From assembly GCA_041746975.1 (NCBI GenBank), contig JBGTGB010000003.1, forward strand, positions 1 through 14,201: DNA of 14,201 bases. The letters run 5' to 3'. The position numbers were made by a program, and so were the translations under genes. How positions within the stretch are numbered: position 1 is the stretch's first letter; each line of letters opens with the position of its first letter. This stretch comes from Haliea sp041746975 (GTDB lineage Bacteria; Pseudomonadota; Gammaproteobacteria; Pseudomonadales; Halieaceae). Shown here one piece after another: positions 1 to 7,723 of this stretch. Under the pieces are notes generated by a model. The model was not told the DNA's origin. It searched no databases and was given only the letters and a program-made list of their open reading frames with translations.

Positions 1-267
1 CGCCTGCGCAGTGAGGACACTGAAGGCGGCAAACACAACGATGCCGTTGCTGACCACCAGCCGCAGCAGCTTGTCGGCGCCCTGGCGATGCATGGCAGTG
101 CCCCAAAGGCTACCGGCAAGAAAGCAGAGAATGGCCAGCGAATAGATTACGAAGCCCTGCTGGGACAGGGCGCGGGGATAATCATGTAGTAGCCAGATGC
201 CCAGCACAAAGGCCACGAATGGCAGCAGGCCGCCAAAGCCCAGCCCCCTGATAGTGAGCACGACCAT
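1..267 (-). CDS. DUF3429 family inner-membrane protein (partial, runs off left edge)
   Basis: The first 89 residues are visible and the rest lies beyond base 1. The start is ATG at 265-267, 10 bases after the stop of the DUF3833 gene; the ribosome binding site is weak, so translational coupling is plausible. The protein opens with a hydrophobic helix at about residues 7-27. A second helix at about 39-56 ends in FLAGSLWGTAM, and a third begins at about 69. The order 'glycine-rich helix, short loop, IYSLAILCFLAG-LWG' is what I recognise from DUF3429 proteins (small four-helix membrane proteins related to eukaryotic TMEM69). No enzymatic function is known for the family. It is the third gene of an operon that appears to be under PhoB control. 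The family call comes from memory of its pattern; the membrane nature is clear from the sequence. Confidence 0.7.
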   Translation of the reverse strand, partial: MVVLTIRGLGFGGLLPFVAFVLGIWLLHDYPRALSQQGFVIYSLAILCFLAGSLWGTAMHRQGADKLLRLVVSNGIVVFAAFSVLTAQA

Positions 268-277
268 GGCGCTGCTG

Positions 278-817
278 TCAGTCGCCGCGCTTCTCAATGA
301 CCAGCAAAATCTCCCCGACCCGGACGCCAAACTTCTTCATCGTGGACTCATTGATCAATGTGGTGGGGCTGACCAGATACATGCGATCGTCGATGCGCAG
401 ATCGAGCGTGCCGTCGTTGTAAGGTATGCGCAGGACATAATCGAGAAACATGCTATTGCCGGCGACGGTGATCTGGCCATCGCCAATCACATCTCCAGCA
501 GTCCCGGTGTAGCCCCCATCCCCGGTTGGGGTCAAAGTCCACACGCGGCGCTCGGGTTCGCCGTCGTCGAAAATGAAATCTTCCTCCAGAGTTCCTATGC
601 CGTTTTCCCAGTAGGCCTTGATGTCGGCGTTGAAGTAGCGAATAACCTTGCCGCCGCGGTCCTTGATCACGCCATGGGCGGTGAGCTGACCCTGAAAAAA
701 TTCCTCCGGCACCAACAGCGGCCGGTTGTCCGCGTATTCCTGCACGGTTACGGGACTACAGCCGGCGAGACCCAAGGTCATTACCGAAAGCAGGAAAACG
801 GCGGAAAAAAAGCGCAT
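278..817 (-). CDS. DUF3833 domain lipoprotein
   Basis: The 179-aa protein has a lipoprotein signal MRFFSAVFLLSVMTLGLAGC with lipobox LAGC and the lipidated cysteine at residue 20. The next residues are S-P rather than D, so outer-membrane sorting is expected. The mature part matches the DUF3833 pattern along its length: FFxGxLxAxGxIxDRxGKVxRxF near residue 40, GTLEEDFIFDDGE near 75, RVWTLT, YTGTAGDVIGDG near 105, DRMYLV, LINEST and the closing KKFGVRVGEILLVIEK. The ATG at 815-817 was chosen because it begins the signal peptide; an upstream ATG at 920-922 in the same frame would bury the lipobox and overlap the preceding gene. The function is unknown. From memory, relatives often sit beside cyclopropane-fatty-acid synthase-type and oxidoreductase genes, which hints at an envelope or lipid role. 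It lies 79 bases downstream of the secreted-protein gene and shares its promoter. Confidence 0.9.
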   Translation of the reverse strand: MRFFSAVFLLSVMTLGLAGCSPVTVQEYADNRPLLVPEEFFQGQLTAHGVIKDRGGKVIRYFNADIKAYWENGIGTLEEDFIFDDGEPERRVWTLTPTGDGGYTGTAGDVIGDGQITVAGNSMFLDYVLRIPYNDGTLDLRIDDRMYLVSPTTLINESTMKKFGVRVGEILLVIEKRGD

Positions 818-896
818 TGAGACGTCTCGCAGTTCGTATGAGTTCACACAGACTACGCAACGGGGCCGGCGAGGGATCACCGGCGTTGGGATCCAA

Positions 897-1241
897 CTAC
901 AGAGTAAAACTGACGCCGACAACCTGAGTGCAGGCCTGGCTCTCTACGAAACTGCGCAGACGAGACTCGATACCGGCAGCATCCTGCTCGGGAATCCCGA
1001 ACATGAGACCATCAAAGTATCCCAGCGCCTTGGCGAAAATGACGTCGCCATCGGCGGTTTCGTACTCTTCCAGCACGTCATCGGTCAGGGCAGCGTAGTC
1101 TGCTTCGTCAAGATAGCCCAGTGAATCCTGAGCCAGGACGCAGCTGAGACGTTTCGCCGCGGCAAACTCATCTGGGCCCAGCGCGAGCGCCTGAGCCTGG
1201 CCAGTGGCAATCAGTAACAGTGCAGCAGCAAGTAAGCGCAT
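897..1241 (-). CDS. Secreted protein of unknown family, 114 aa
   Basis: I do not recognise this protein. It begins with a clear Sec signal peptide (MRLLAAALLLIATGQAQALA), with likely cleavage after residue 18 or 20, leaving about 94 mature residues. The mature part is acidic (DEADYAALTDDVLEEYETADGD, residues 45-66 in part) and has two cysteines, C34 and C104, near its two ends that could form a disulfide in the periplasm. The start ATG at 1239-1241 has only a weak upstream purine stretch. It is the first gene of the minus-strand operon: a PhoB-type promoter lies 58 bases upstream, and the DUF3833 gene follows after 79 bases. A periplasmic accessory role is an inference from export and context only. 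Confidence 0.75.
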   Translation of the reverse strand: MRLLAAALLLIATGQAQALALGPDEFAAAKRLSCVLAQDSLGYLDEADYAALTDDVLEEYETADGDVIFAKALGYFDGLMFGIPEQDAAGIESRLRSFVESQACTQVVGVSFTL

Positions 1242-1283
1242 GGTATTCTGGTATTTCCCGTATCAGGGTGACTATGGGCGCCG

Positions 1284-1317
1284 ATCATAATGCCGCTATG
1301 TGACACTTGTATGACAG
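1284..1317 (-). promoter_or_regulatory. PhoB-type promoter (Pho box plus -10) for the 897-1241 / DUF3833 / DUF3429 operon
   Basis: Read on the minus strand, 1317 down to 1300 is CTGTCATACAAGTGTCAC. It matches the E. coli Pho box consensus CTGTCATAWAWCTGTMAY at 16 of 18 positions. The two TGTCA cores are 11 bases apart, one helical turn. Ten bases downstream lies TATGAT (1289-1284), 5/6 to the sigma70 -10. There is no good -35, as expected when PhoB replaces it. Transcription should start near 1277, giving a leader of about 36 bases. Confidence 0.8.
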
Positions 1318-1347
1318 TGATATGAATTATCAAGGGAGCATCGACTT

Positions 1348-2430
1348 ATGAGCCTGCGTGTAATTGTCTGGGGCACCGGCAATGTCGGGCGCCCCGCCAT
1401 CCGGGCCATTCTTACCCATCCGGACCTGGAACTGGCGGGCGTGGTCGTCGCCAACCCGGACAAGGTTGGCGTCGATGTCGGGGTGCTGGCTGGACTCACG
1501 CCGGTCGGCCTTGCGGCCACTGACCACTGGCGCGCTCTCTTGACGGCCGGCGCGGACGCGGTGGTGTACGCGGCGACTGCGGATACGCGTCCGGAGGCCG
1601 CGATGGACGACCTGCTGGCCTGCCTGAGTGCCGGATGTAACGTTGTGGCCAGCGGCTTCTATGCCTTTCTGCACCCGCGGACCTCCCTACCCGACCTGCT
1701 CGCCCCGGTGCAGGCGGCCTGTGATCGGGGCGACAGCTCCCTGTTCGTGTCCGGGATCGACCCGGGCTGGGCCATGGACATGCTCCCGGCCCTGGTCAGC
1801 GGTACCAGCTCCGCCATTACCGAGATCCGCAGCCGGGAGATTTTCAACTACGCACTCTATGACCAACCGCGAGTGGTCCGTGACGTGATCGGCTTTGGTG
1901 GAGCCATGGACACCCTGCCAATCATGCTCCACGATGTGGCCATCGAGATGGTCTGGGGGCCCATGGTCCGATTGGTAGGAGATGCCCTGCAGCAGCCAGT
2001 GACCCGGCTGGAGATTGCGGTTGAGCGACGTCCGCTGCAACGGGATATCAGAATACCCACCATGGGCCTGTTCGAGACCGGCACCCAGGGCGCCTTTCGT
2101 TTTGAGGTGACAGGCGTCACCGACAGCCCGGCACGCTTTGTCCTTGAGCATATAACCCGAATCGACGAAGCCTGCGCACCGGATTGGCCCTACCCACCCG
2201 AGGGCCAGGGCTGCCACCAGGTCATTGTTCGCGGCAATCCCACGATAACCCTGAGCCTGCATGCAGAGGATGAATACGAAGTTGGTGCCGGCGGCGGCGG
2301 TAACGCTTCGGCAGCCTGCTGGCTGGTCAATGCCATACCGGCTGTGACTGCAGCGAAGGCCGGGATTCTGACGGTTCTCGACTTGCCCAGAATCGATGGC
2401 AGCAGGCAGTTGGGCACTCGCCTGCCCTGA
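1348..2430 (+). CDS. NAD(P)-binding dehydrogenase related to dihydrodipicolinate reductase
   Basis: The 360-aa protein starts with a Rossmann nucleotide-binding motif, VIVWGTGNVGRPAIR (GxGxxG at residues 9-14), followed by an aspartate/glutamate-rich second strand region (DLELAGVVV). It resembles the long 'dihydrodipicolinate reductase-like' proteins and 2,4-diaminopentanoate dehydrogenases (about 340-360 aa) rather than true DapB (about 270 aa). The DapB catalytic stretch HHxxKxDAPSGTA is not visible; at the equivalent place is SGIDPGWAMDMLPAL (about 135-149). It is therefore unlikely to be the lysine-pathway enzyme, and its substrate is unknown. The start has a good ribosome binding site, AGGGAG at 1333-1338. 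The gene stands alone, divergent from the Pho-type operon, and its own promoter in 1242-1347 is not obvious. Confidence 0.75.
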   Translation: MSLRVIVWGTGNVGRPAIRAILTHPDLELAGVVVANPDKVGVDVGVLAGLTPVGLAATDHWRALLTAGADAVVYAATADTRPEAAMDDLLACLSAGCNVVASGFYAFLHPRTSLPDLLAPVQAACDRGDSSLFVSGIDPGWAMDMLPALVSGTSSAITEIRSREIFNYALYDQPRVVRDVIGFGGAMDTLPIMLHDVAIEMVWGPMVRLVGDALQQPVTRLEIAVERRPLQRDIRIPTMGLFETGTQGAFRFEVTGVTDSPARFVLEHITRIDEACAPDWPYPPEGQGCHQVIVRGNPTITLSLHAEDEYEVGAGGGGNASAACWLVNAIPAVTAAKAGILTVLDLPRIDGSRQLGTRLP

Positions 2431-2435
2431 AGCCC

Positions 2436-2464
2436 AAAAAAAACGCCGGCACAGGGCCGGCGTT
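2436..2464 (-). terminator. Intrinsic terminator closing the receptor/beta-helix operon
   Basis: A perfect 9-bp inverted repeat, AACGCCGGC (2442-2450) and GCCGGCGTT (2456-2464), encloses the 5-base loop ACAGG. Eight A's at 2436-2443 become a U tract directly after the hairpin in minus-strand transcripts, so it serves the gene ending at 2494, 29 bases away. The plus-strand gene ending at 2430 may also use the hairpin, but there is no T tract on that side. Confidence 0.9.
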
Positions 2465-2493
2465 CAAGCGGGGGTATTACTATCTATTGCGGA

Positions 2494-4389
2494 TTAACGG
2501 TGATCGAAGTTCGGACCGCCGATGCAATCCACGATGGAGTTGCGGAAGAAGAAGTGATCACCTGGCAGTGAGGGGGCTGAGCCGCCCGCTTCGTTGGCCC
2601 GCAGGAACGTTTCGTCATCATTGAAGTTCACGCAGGAACCGAAGTCACCGGTAACAATGGTATTCCAGACGTTACCGCGCTTGCCCTCGCGGAAGCGGAT
2701 GCCTTCGTTGCCATCGCGCGGGTTGCTGGCGGGACGGGTCTCAGGGCCGAGAATGGTGACGTTGGCGATCACTTCGAAGGTGATCGGCTCCAGGGCGAAG
2801 CGCGAGTCTGCTTCAATACCGTGGTTGGCCCGGGGCGCGGATTCCTGAATGATGATCACGTTCTGCGCACCGCCAGTCCAGCCATTGTCATAATCCAGGC
2901 TATCGTCACCATTGCCAGTCAGGACCAGGTAGCGAATGAAGGCATTGCCACCAAAGAACTCGATGCCGTCGTCAAAGCCGCGGTGAATCTGCACATGCTG
3001 CAGCTCGGTACCGCGGCCCACGCCGAACAGGGTGAAGCCGTTGAGTTCGTTGCCCTGACCATCAAGGTCGTTGCCGGCATGACGGATCACCAGGTAATTT
3101 ACATTCCCTGAGCTGTCCTGGTCGTTGTTGCCACCGTAGTTGCCGATACCACCCTCGGCTAGCACGTTACAGCCATCAAAAGTGCCGCCACACTGGTGAT
3201 CACGGGCGAAACCCATCAGCGCAAAGCCGGCCCATTCACCCTGCTGGCTACCATCGATGGTTGCTGGATCACCGTCGAAGCGCAACTGCAGCTGACGCCT
3301 GGAGGTCATTACCACCGGGGCGTTCTGCGTCCCGTTGACCGCTATGGTCGAGCCACGAGTGACAATCAGGGCCTCCTGGGGCTCACCATAGATCAGGGTT
3401 CCAGCCTCGATCACCAACTCGACATTAACTACTGCATTCGGGTTGTTGCCACTGGCCTCATCGCCGTTGCCCACCTTGGTGCCCGGGAAACTGTCGGCAA
3501 TGTTGTAGACCTTGTCATTGGTCAGGGTAATTGTGGTGCCATTGACATCGTAGCGACCTTCCAGGGTACAGACATCATAGTCACCTTCAGCGGCGGCACC
3601 AGTGAACAAACCGGCGGCATCGTTCGCCAGTGGGCCAACCAATTCCGAGAAGGTGCCAGCGAAAGTCGTCCCTTCAGGGCAAGAACCGGTGGACTGGGGC
3701 GCAGCGCCGGCCGAGGCGAGTGCGGTACCCGGCTCTCCGCGGAAGTAGCCCCAGACTCCCTTGTTGCCATTGACGGCGACGGTCCAGCCAGCAGTCCACT
3801 GCTGGCTGCGGGGAATCCCTGGAGGGAAAGCGCCAATATAGTCGGTGTTACCAATGTAGTCCGGCACTGGCAATGAGTTGGCATCCGATGCCGAGGTCGG
3901 CGGCCACATAGAGGGTGCATCAAACGTCGCACGCAGCGCTGTGGGGTTGCCGATGGGCATGCCGGAACTGTCGATCAGACCGCGAACATTGTTGCTGTTG
4001 TTCAGCGGCGGATCGGAGTCGACACCGGCGAAAAAGTCAGCAATCAGGAAGGGATCGGAGCCGCCAGCCGCATTGGCAGGTGTCGGGCCGGTTGCACTGG
4101 CGCCGGCACTGGAGGCTATACGGCCGATTACTGCGCCTACCGGGATCGGATCATTGGGATTGTCCACGAGACCGGGCGCAATGGCGCGACCGGCTACAGT
4201 CTGGGGCGTGCCGCCACCGCCAGTGCCGGGACTGGTTGGGGGCGGCGCGGGCGCCGCTGGGGGTGCTTCGATGGTAATGTTGATTTCCGGCGAGCCGGGG
4301 CCAAAGTCACTGCCGCTCTCACAGCCAACGAGCAACACCAGGGCTGCCGCGGTAGCGGCGTAGCCGGTCCTGCGCTTATATTGATTCAT
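2494..4389 (-). CDS. Surface lipoprotein with parallel beta-helix domain, partner of the TonB-dependent receptor
   Basis: The 631-aa protein begins MNQYKRR with lipobox LVGC (lipidated C23), then a Pro/Gly-rich flexible linker (about 42-61). Residues about 110-220 form a module containing DYIGAF and QWTAGWTV. From about 270 a right-handed parallel beta-helix follows, with the family landmarks CTLEGRY, LVIEAGTLIYG (about 325-335), ALIVTRGSTI, WAGFALMG, YLVIRHAG, NELNGFTLFGVG, DDGIEFFGG (473-481), DDSLDYDNGW (495-504) and NHGIEAD. Such proteins are found next to TonB-dependent receptors, and a substrate-capture role on the cell surface is inferred. The start at 4387-4389 has an ideal TTGGAGGA ribosome site and gives a proper signal peptide; an in-frame ATG at 4450-4452 would overlap the receptor gene. 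It is co-transcribed with the receptor (52-base gap) and ends at the terminator. The DYIGA/WTAGWTV module is N-terminal here, whereas I remember it as C-terminal in relatives. Confidence 0.85.
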   Translation of the reverse strand: MNQYKRRTGYAATAAALVLLVGCESGSDFGPGSPEINITIEAPPAAPAPPPTSPGTGGGGTPQTVAGRAIAPGLVDNPNDPIPVGAVIGRIASSAGASATGPTPANAAGGSDPFLIADFFAGVDSDPPLNNSNNVRGLIDSSGMPIGNPTALRATFDAPSMWPPTSASDANSLPVPDYIGNTDYIGAFPPGIPRSQQWTAGWTVAVNGNKGVWGYFRGEPGTALASAGAAPQSTGSCPEGTTFAGTFSELVGPLANDAAGLFTGAAAEGDYDVCTLEGRYDVNGTTITLTNDKVYNIADSFPGTKVGNGDEASGNNPNAVVNVELVIEAGTLIYGEPQEALIVTRGSTIAVNGTQNAPVVMTSRRQLQLRFDGDPATIDGSQQGEWAGFALMGFARDHQCGGTFDGCNVLAEGGIGNYGGNNDQDSSGNVNYLVIRHAGNDLDGQGNELNGFTLFGVGRGTELQHVQIHRGFDDGIEFFGGNAFIRYLVLTGNGDDSLDYDNGWTGGAQNVIIIQESAPRANHGIEADSRFALEPITFEVIANVTILGPETRPASNPRDGNEGIRFREGKRGNVWNTIVTGDFGSCVNFNDDETFLRANEAGGSAPSLPGDHFFFRNSIVDCIGGPNFDHR

Positions 4390-4441
4390 ATTTCCTCCAA
4401 GTTTTACTAGTGTGGTCGATGTAAAAGCGGTGCTGCTGTTG

Positions 4442-7400
4442 TTAGAACTCATAAGACAGACTCACTGAAATATCGCGGCCGCTCCGGTACGCGCGCTGTA
4501 TCTCGCTCCCCTGCGTAACCTCGAACTTGCTATCGAGAATGTTGCGAACCTTGAAACCAACGGTCCAGTCGTTGTAGAAAACCTTCTTCAGGTTGAAGTC
4601 CAGGAGTGCTCTGGACTCCTCCGTCGCGTCGGGCACCTGGTTGATCCCCGCCTCGGTGATACGCTCACCGAATACGTTAAACAAAAGGATCGCATCCAGA
4701 CCCTGGGAAATATTGCTGTATCCCAAGCCCAGGTTCGCCACCCAAGGCGACTGGCCCTGCAGCTCCCGCTTCGGATTGGTCGCAACGCCGACATTCTCAG
4801 GCCGCACTTCGACCTCAGATTCGATCAGGGACAGGTTACCCGTCACATAGACATTGGAGAAAATCGGGGAGATCCCGGACAGGCCATCAAGCAGATAACT
4901 GCCGTCAAGCTCCACACCGTAAAGCTCTCCGGACTTGGCGTTGGCAAAGCTTCTTACACCCCGCTCATCCGATCCGCCGCCGATGATGACGACCTCGATC
5001 GGATCCTTCAGATCCTTGTAGAACGCGGCGACAGAAAAGCCCGTCTCACTGGAAAAATAATGCTCATAGCGAACATCGAAGCTGGTGATCTTTGACTGCT
5101 CGAGATCGGGATTACCCACCACCTCAAAACGCGTCTCGGGGTCACGGAAAGGGTTGGTGGAGAGTTCGCGAAACTGCGGCCTGTTGAGCGTCTGGCTGGC
5201 ACCAAACCTGACCTGGCTGGCATCAGTGCGGAACCAGGTGACGTTCAGGGACGGGAGTATATCGTCCTCGTCTACCAATCCAAGAACCGGTTGACCGCCT
5301 ACAATCGCATCGGTGGCGACCGCAAGTTCTGAAGATTCAAAGCGCACACCCGCCTGCACCCGCCAATCAGAGCCTATATCGAAGTCACCCAGAACGTAGC
5401 CGGCATAAATGTCGTGCTCGCCGGTGTAGTTGTCCGCATTGCCGCCGCCCGCCAGGGCCGAGCTGGCATTTACCAGACGGAACCCATTGGGACCGACATT
5501 GTTGCGGGTAAGAATCTGTTGTACTGATGGCAGAGCCAGGAACGGGAAAAAGAAGGGATTGTCCTGGCCGGCTCCTGGTGCGAGTGCGAAGCGCCAGCGA
5601 ACCGACTCGAAATCGCGCTCGCGTTCGGTTATCCGACCACCGATTTTCCAGCTGCCATCAATATTACCGTTGCCAAAGGACGCAGGACGACTGATCTCGA
5701 AGCTGGCGTCCAGCGTGTCCTCGTCAAGAAATTCCCAGGTAATCAGCGGTGGCAAGCCAGCCTGCCCGGGCCCTGTCGCCAGAGTCAGCGGCTGATCGGA
5801 ACCCTGTGACTTGGAGTAGGTATATTCGCGACTCCCCGGCTCATCGCGCTTGGCGTTGGAAAAAGCGACCTGCCAGTCGAACTGCAGGTCTCCAGCTTTG
5901 GAGAAAGTATGGGCGCCACTGACCTGGTTGGTAAATAGCTGGGCTTCGGTAAACTCGAGTTCAACACTTCGATAGTCCCGCGAGTCCGAGCGGTTGAATC
6001 CTTCCTCGAAAAACGTGCCTTTCAGGGAATCCCTGGAGAGCAGAGAGGTAAAGGAAAGTACATGATTGGCGCCGATGTCGGCCACGAGATTGAATACACC
6101 GCCGGTCTTTACATCGTTCTCGGTTCTTTCCAGCAGGCTGCTTTCGCCCTGGAACTGACTATCAGGGCCGTCAGCCAGAATTTCGGCACGTTGCTCTCGC
6201 AGATAGCGCCAGGATGAATCATACAGACCAGACAGACTGACCCCGATGTCAGCAGCGCCTGCGCTGAAGCGCTGACCAATAGAGAAATCGATACTCGAAT
6301 CCGCTGGCAGCTCAAATTCGCGCAGGTTCCACCGGAACTCATCGATTATCGACTCTGCGATTGTCTCGTTTTCTGCTGGCGACAGCCTTGACAGCGGAAT
6401 GCGGCCACTGTCGGTCAACTGCGCTGCAATTGAGGGGATATCCCGATCGCCATCGTCAAATCCGGTGAAATCACGGTCGCCTCCCTTGTGCGTGAAACCA
6501 TCGGCAAAGGTGGAGCGGGTATTGCCCCCGGTGGAGACGGAAAGCTTGCCCTCAAAGCCGTCGGGGACACTGCGGGTTGACAGTTTCACTACACCACCCG
6601 AGAAGTCGCCCGGGAGGTCGGCGGAATAGGTCTTCTGGACAGTAATGCCGCTAATCAGCTCGGTCGGGAAGATGCCGAGACCGATGGCGCGGCGAGTGGG
6701 GTCAGTGCTGGGCAACTCAGAGCCGTTGAACAGGGTTGAAGAGTAGCGCTCTCCGAGGCCCCTGACGATGACCACGTCGTTCTGCACCGTGATACCGGTG
6801 ATGCGCGCGACGGCATCAGCGGCCGTGGAATCACCCGCAATAGATATCTGGTCTTCGCTCATCACGTCGAGAACAGATTCAGACATGCGCTCGGTAGATA
6901 TGGCAGTGTCGGCGACAAACCGACCCACGACGGTCACCTCTTCAATCCCCGGCAAGGAAGGAGCGCTGACTCCTGACACCTCACGCGCGCGCAGGATCAC
7001 TTCGAAGCTGCCATCCACACTCGCGAGCGCCGGCACATCGGACAGACGCAGGTCCTGCATACCGGGCTGCGACACCAGCAAGTCATAGGCCCCGCGTGCC
7101 AGGGCGAGACTGAAGCTGCCATCCGCCGCAGTTACGGTCTCCGCACCCTGCTCCTCAACGAGAACCCGGGCCCCGGCCACGGCATTGCCGCTCCTGTCCC
7201 GTACAGATCCGCTGATCACGCCCTCAACGCCCTGAAGTGGGTAAACACGGATATCCCGCGTGGGCTCGCGACCAAGGCCTGCCAGGTTGATGGTGACTTC
7301 CGCCGACTCACCGCGGGACAATTGCATCGCTGCTGTACCCTGAGTCACGCCGCCACGTTGCAGGGTAAGTAAATGGCGACCTGGCCTGAGGGACAGCTGG

Positions 7401-7579
7401 GCAAGGCCGGCGGCATCCGTGCGCGACACTTCAACGCCGTCGACCAGGACCGCCATGTCTTCCGCTACCTGGCCTCGATCGAACACGATGACCGTTACGT
7501 CACCCTCAGCAAACGGCTCTGCATGAACGATGCCGGCGCAAAGCAAACCGATTGCGGCCGATAGAATGCGCTTACGCAT
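4442..7579 (-). CDS. TonB-dependent outer-membrane receptor with two N-terminal regulatory-like domains
   Basis: The 1045-aa protein has a signal peptide (residues 1-20, cleavage after VHA). A PEGA/carboxypeptidase-regulatory-like domain follows at about 25-100, then a second at about 118-198 (VISGSVRDRSGNAVAGARV, TAADGSFSLALARGAYDL). The TonB-box candidate is EEVTVVG (213-219). The plug at about 225-340 has GLGERYSSTLFNGSELPSTDP and DLPGDFSGGVVKLSTRS. The remainder is the 22-strand barrel, with the late landmarks SQTLNRPQFREL and GNPDLEQSKITSFDVRYE, ending in SVSLSYEF with the terminal aromatic typical of outer-membrane proteins. The start at 7577-7579 follows a good site (AAGGGG). The role is energised uptake of a ligand that cannot be read from sequence. 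The Pho box upstream and the beta-helix lipoprotein downstream suggest a phosphorus-containing ligand and a capture partner, as in SusCD-like logic. Overall length is long because of the two extra N-terminal domains. Confidence 0.93.
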   Translation of the reverse strand: MRKRILSAAIGLLCAGIVHAEPFAEGDVTVIVFDRGQVAEDMAVLVDGVEVSRTDAAGLAQLSLRPGRHLLTLQRGGVTQGTAAMQLSRGESAEVTINLAGLGREPTRDIRVYPLQGVEGVISGSVRDRSGNAVAGARVLVEEQGAETVTAADGSFSLALARGAYDLLVSQPGMQDLRLSDVPALASVDGSFEVILRAREVSGVSAPSLPGIEEVTVVGRFVADTAISTERMSESVLDVMSEDQISIAGDSTAADAVARITGITVQNDVVIVRGLGERYSSTLFNGSELPSTDPTRRAIGLGIFPTELISGITVQKTYSADLPGDFSGGVVKLSTRSVPDGFEGKLSVSTGGNTRSTFADGFTHKGGDRDFTGFDDGDRDIPSIAAQLTDSGRIPLSRLSPAENETIAESIIDEFRWNLREFELPADSSIDFSIGQRFSAGAADIGVSLSGLYDSSWRYLREQRAEILADGPDSQFQGESSLLERTENDVKTGGVFNLVADIGANHVLSFTSLLSRDSLKGTFFEEGFNRSDSRDYRSVELEFTEAQLFTNQVSGAHTFSKAGDLQFDWQVAFSNAKRDEPGSREYTYSKSQGSDQPLTLATGPGQAGLPPLITWEFLDEDTLDASFEISRPASFGNGNIDGSWKIGGRITERERDFESVRWRFALAPGAGQDNPFFFPFLALPSVQQILTRNNVGPNGFRLVNASSALAGGGNADNYTGEHDIYAGYVLGDFDIGSDWRVQAGVRFESSELAVATDAIVGGQPVLGLVDEDDILPSLNVTWFRTDASQVRFGASQTLNRPQFRELSTNPFRDPETRFEVVGNPDLEQSKITSFDVRYEHYFSSETGFSVAAFYKDLKDPIEVVIIGGGSDERGVRSFANAKSGELYGVELDGSYLLDGLSGISPIFSNVYVTGNLSLIESEVEVRPENVGVATNPKRELQGQSPWVANLGLGYSNISQGLDAILLFNVFGERITEAGINQVPDATEESRALLDFNLKKVFYNDWTVGFKVRNILDSKFEVTQGSEIQRAYRSGRDISVSLSYEF

Positions 7580-7651
7580 GATTACCCCTTCATTCTGTTA
7601 GAGATTCCCCGAAAAACCCATCCGAAGATTGACAGCTTCTGTACGAGTGCA

Positions 7652-7685
7652 ATGCTAGGCCCTCCACATGACAATTTTATGACTA
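7652..7685 (-). promoter_or_regulatory. PhoB-type promoter (Pho box plus -10) for the TonB receptor operon
   Basis: On the minus strand, 7685 down to 7668 reads TAGTCATAAAATTGTCAT. It matches CTGTCATAWAWCTGTMAY at 15 of 18 positions, with the two GTCAT cores exactly 11 bases apart and an all-A linker. After a 10-base spacer comes TAGCAT (7657-7652), 4/6 to the -10 consensus including the key TA and final T. The predicted start is near 7645, leaving a leader of about 65 bases before the receptor ATG at 7579. Confidence 0.75.
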
Positions 7686-7723
7686 ACAGTGGAAGCTTTC
7701 GTGACGCTCCCGGGTTCACAAAT

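Noticed and set aside
197..820. Plus-strand 207-codon open frame
   Set aside because: It is the antisense shadow of the DUF3833 lipoprotein gene, which has a lipobox and full family match; the plus frame has no recognisable content or ribosome site.
864..885. GCCGG/CCGGC hairpin between the 897-1241 gene and the DUF3833 gene
   Set aside because: It has only a 5-bp stem, a 10-base loop and no T tract on either strand, so it is not a credible terminator. The two genes are kept as one operon.
1300..1326. Plus-strand sigma70 promoter GTGACA - TATGAA for the 1348 gene
   Set aside because: The spacer is only 15 bases and transcription would begin at or inside the ribosome site (1333-1338).
4390..4452. 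Longer start for the beta-helix lipoprotein
   Set aside because: It would add 21 polar residues before the signal peptide and overlap the receptor gene. The ATG at 4389 has an ideal ribosome site and a proper lipobox distance.
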